Shown here piece by piece: positions 6,571 to 7,211 of a DNA stretch of 7,211 nucleotides. The position numbers were made by a program, and so were the translations under genes. Source of the stretch: an uncultured Rhodobacterales bacterium (GTDB lineage: Bacteria; Pseudomonadota; Alphaproteobacteria; Rhodobacterales; Rhodobacteraceae); NCBI GenBank assembly GCA_937901055.1, contig CALCGO010000561.1, positions 1-7,211 of the forward strand, given 5' to 3'. The notes under the pieces are model-generated. The model was not told where the DNA came from. It was given only the letters and a program-made list of their open reading frames with translations, and ran no database searches. How positions within the stretch are numbered: the first letter of the stretch is position 1; every line of letters starts with the position of its first letter.

Positions 6571-7211
6571 TTAGTTGAATCCAGCCACATTCAGGGCCGG
6601 ATCGAAAGTTAGTTCCAGTCGAACCCCTTCGGGGTATTGGCCTGCCGGAAGAGGAATCACCTCGGCCCTCAGAACCGAGCGTCGTGCGGCGTCGTAAGCC
6701 ACCACGAAATCTCCGGTGGGGTTGGCAGGGTCGACAGGTTTAACGCTACCCGGCACGATCAACCCGTTTGGTGCGACGCTGACCTCTAGGACGATTACCA
6801 GCTGTTCGTAGTCTTCTTTGCCAACCACTATGCTTTTGTTCCAGTTACGGGAAACTGCCTCGATAATCCCCTGCCGCTGCCCGTTTGAAAGCGCAACGGT
6901 TGTGGCTTCTTCAACGGCCTGAACGGCGGCCTCGGCGACGGCGGCGTCTAGCAATTCTCGGATTGCGGCCTCTTCAGACGCCCGTTCTGCAGCTTCATCG
7001 GTGGCGCGAGCAGCGTTTTCGGCTGCTTTTGCTACATTGGCTGAACGACGCGGCGGGCGCGTTGCGCGCGGTGGGGCGGCTGACGGAGGCACATCGGGTT
7101 GGGCTTCCGGGACAATTTCGGTCACTGACTCCGGCAAGGCTTCGGCGGTCGTTTCCTCCACCGGTTCGGTGGCTGTTTCATCTGGCGCGGCGGCTTCGGC
7201 TGTGCGGTCGC
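6571..7211 (-). CDS. tolA: TolA-like energy-transducing protein, C-terminal part (partial, cut by window edge)
   Basis: TolA is anchored in the inner membrane by one helix and spans the periplasm. Driven by TolQ-TolR, it contacts TolB, CpoB and Pal. The frame is open to the window edge, so 212 residues are visible and the N-terminal membrane anchor lies outside. A GTG at 7159-7161 is in frame but lies inside the low-complexity region and is not the start. Visible are an acidic Ala/Glu/Thr/Pro segment, a short basic patch (PPRATRPPRRS), a long Ala/Glu helical stretch (NVAKAAENAARATDEAAERA and on), and a C-terminal TonB/TolA-like domain beginning AVSRNWN and ending LELTFDPALNVAGFN. The VxRNWN and LTFDP elements and the position upstream of tolB identify it. 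The sequence is otherwise divergent, as usual for TolA. The gap to tolB is 50 bases. Confidence 0.88.
   Translation of the reverse strand, partial: DRTAEAAAPDETATEPVEETTAEALPESVTEIVPEAQPDVPPSAAPPRATRPPRRSANVAKAAENAARATDEAAERASEEAAIRELLDAAVAEAAVQAVEEATTVALSNGQRQGIIEAVSRNWNKSIVVGKEDYEQLVIVLEVSVAPNGLIVPGSVKPVDPANPTGDFVVAYDAARRSVLRAEVIPLPAGQYPEGVRLELTFDPALNVAGFN

Noticed and set aside
1..7211. CRISPR array, insertion sequence, phage, toxin-antitoxin or defence genes
   Set aside because: No repeat array, transposase, integrase or defence domain is seen on either strand. The window is fully explained by conserved housekeeping genes.

Overview
This window reads as chromosomal DNA of an alphaproteobacterium, most likely a member of the Rhodobacterales (Roseobacter/Rhodobacter relatives). 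The evidence is the gene order, the moderate-to-high GC content judged by eye, the FtsH tail ending in MEPQPS, and the Pal C-terminus with its CxxxxC-WSQNRRA segment. The genus cannot be named from this sequence. Every supported gene lies on the minus strand, so transcription runs from high to low coordinates.

In transcription order: the C-terminal part of tolA (cut by the window edge at 7211), tolB, pal, cpoB (ybgF), tilS, ftsH, a strong intrinsic terminator at about 502-531, and then the start of an fhs-like gene (formate-tetrahydrofolate ligase) that runs off the window at base 1. TolA, TolB, Pal and CpoB belong to the Tol-Pal cell-envelope machine, which links inner membrane, periplasm, peptidoglycan and outer membrane during constriction. 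tilS (tRNA-Ile lysidine synthase) overlaps cpoB by four bases. ftsH (membrane AAA+ protease) follows after an 89-base gap with its own promoter candidate and a hairpin leader. No gene-free stretch exceeds 300 bases. The longest, 358-556, holds the ftsH terminator and the fhs leader.

I see no novel multi-gene system here. The striking observations are two lesions in normally intact housekeeping genes. ftsH has lost one base near 2009-2010, which puts the two membrane segments and the AAA+/protease part in different frames. fhs has an in-frame TAG at codon 19 (301-303) followed by 100 open codons of clean fhs sequence. Either these are sequencing or assembly errors, or this genome carries real disruptions. 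TAG reassignment is unlikely because tolB ends normally on TAG.

Regulatory points of interest are a promoter candidate before ftsH that closely resembles the alphaproteobacterial RpoH (heat-shock) consensus as I recall it, a possible promoter in the AT-rich gap before tolB, paired small hairpins between tolB and pal, and an fhs leader carrying an anti-Shine-Dalgarno-like CCTCCT that could pair with the fhs ribosome binding site.
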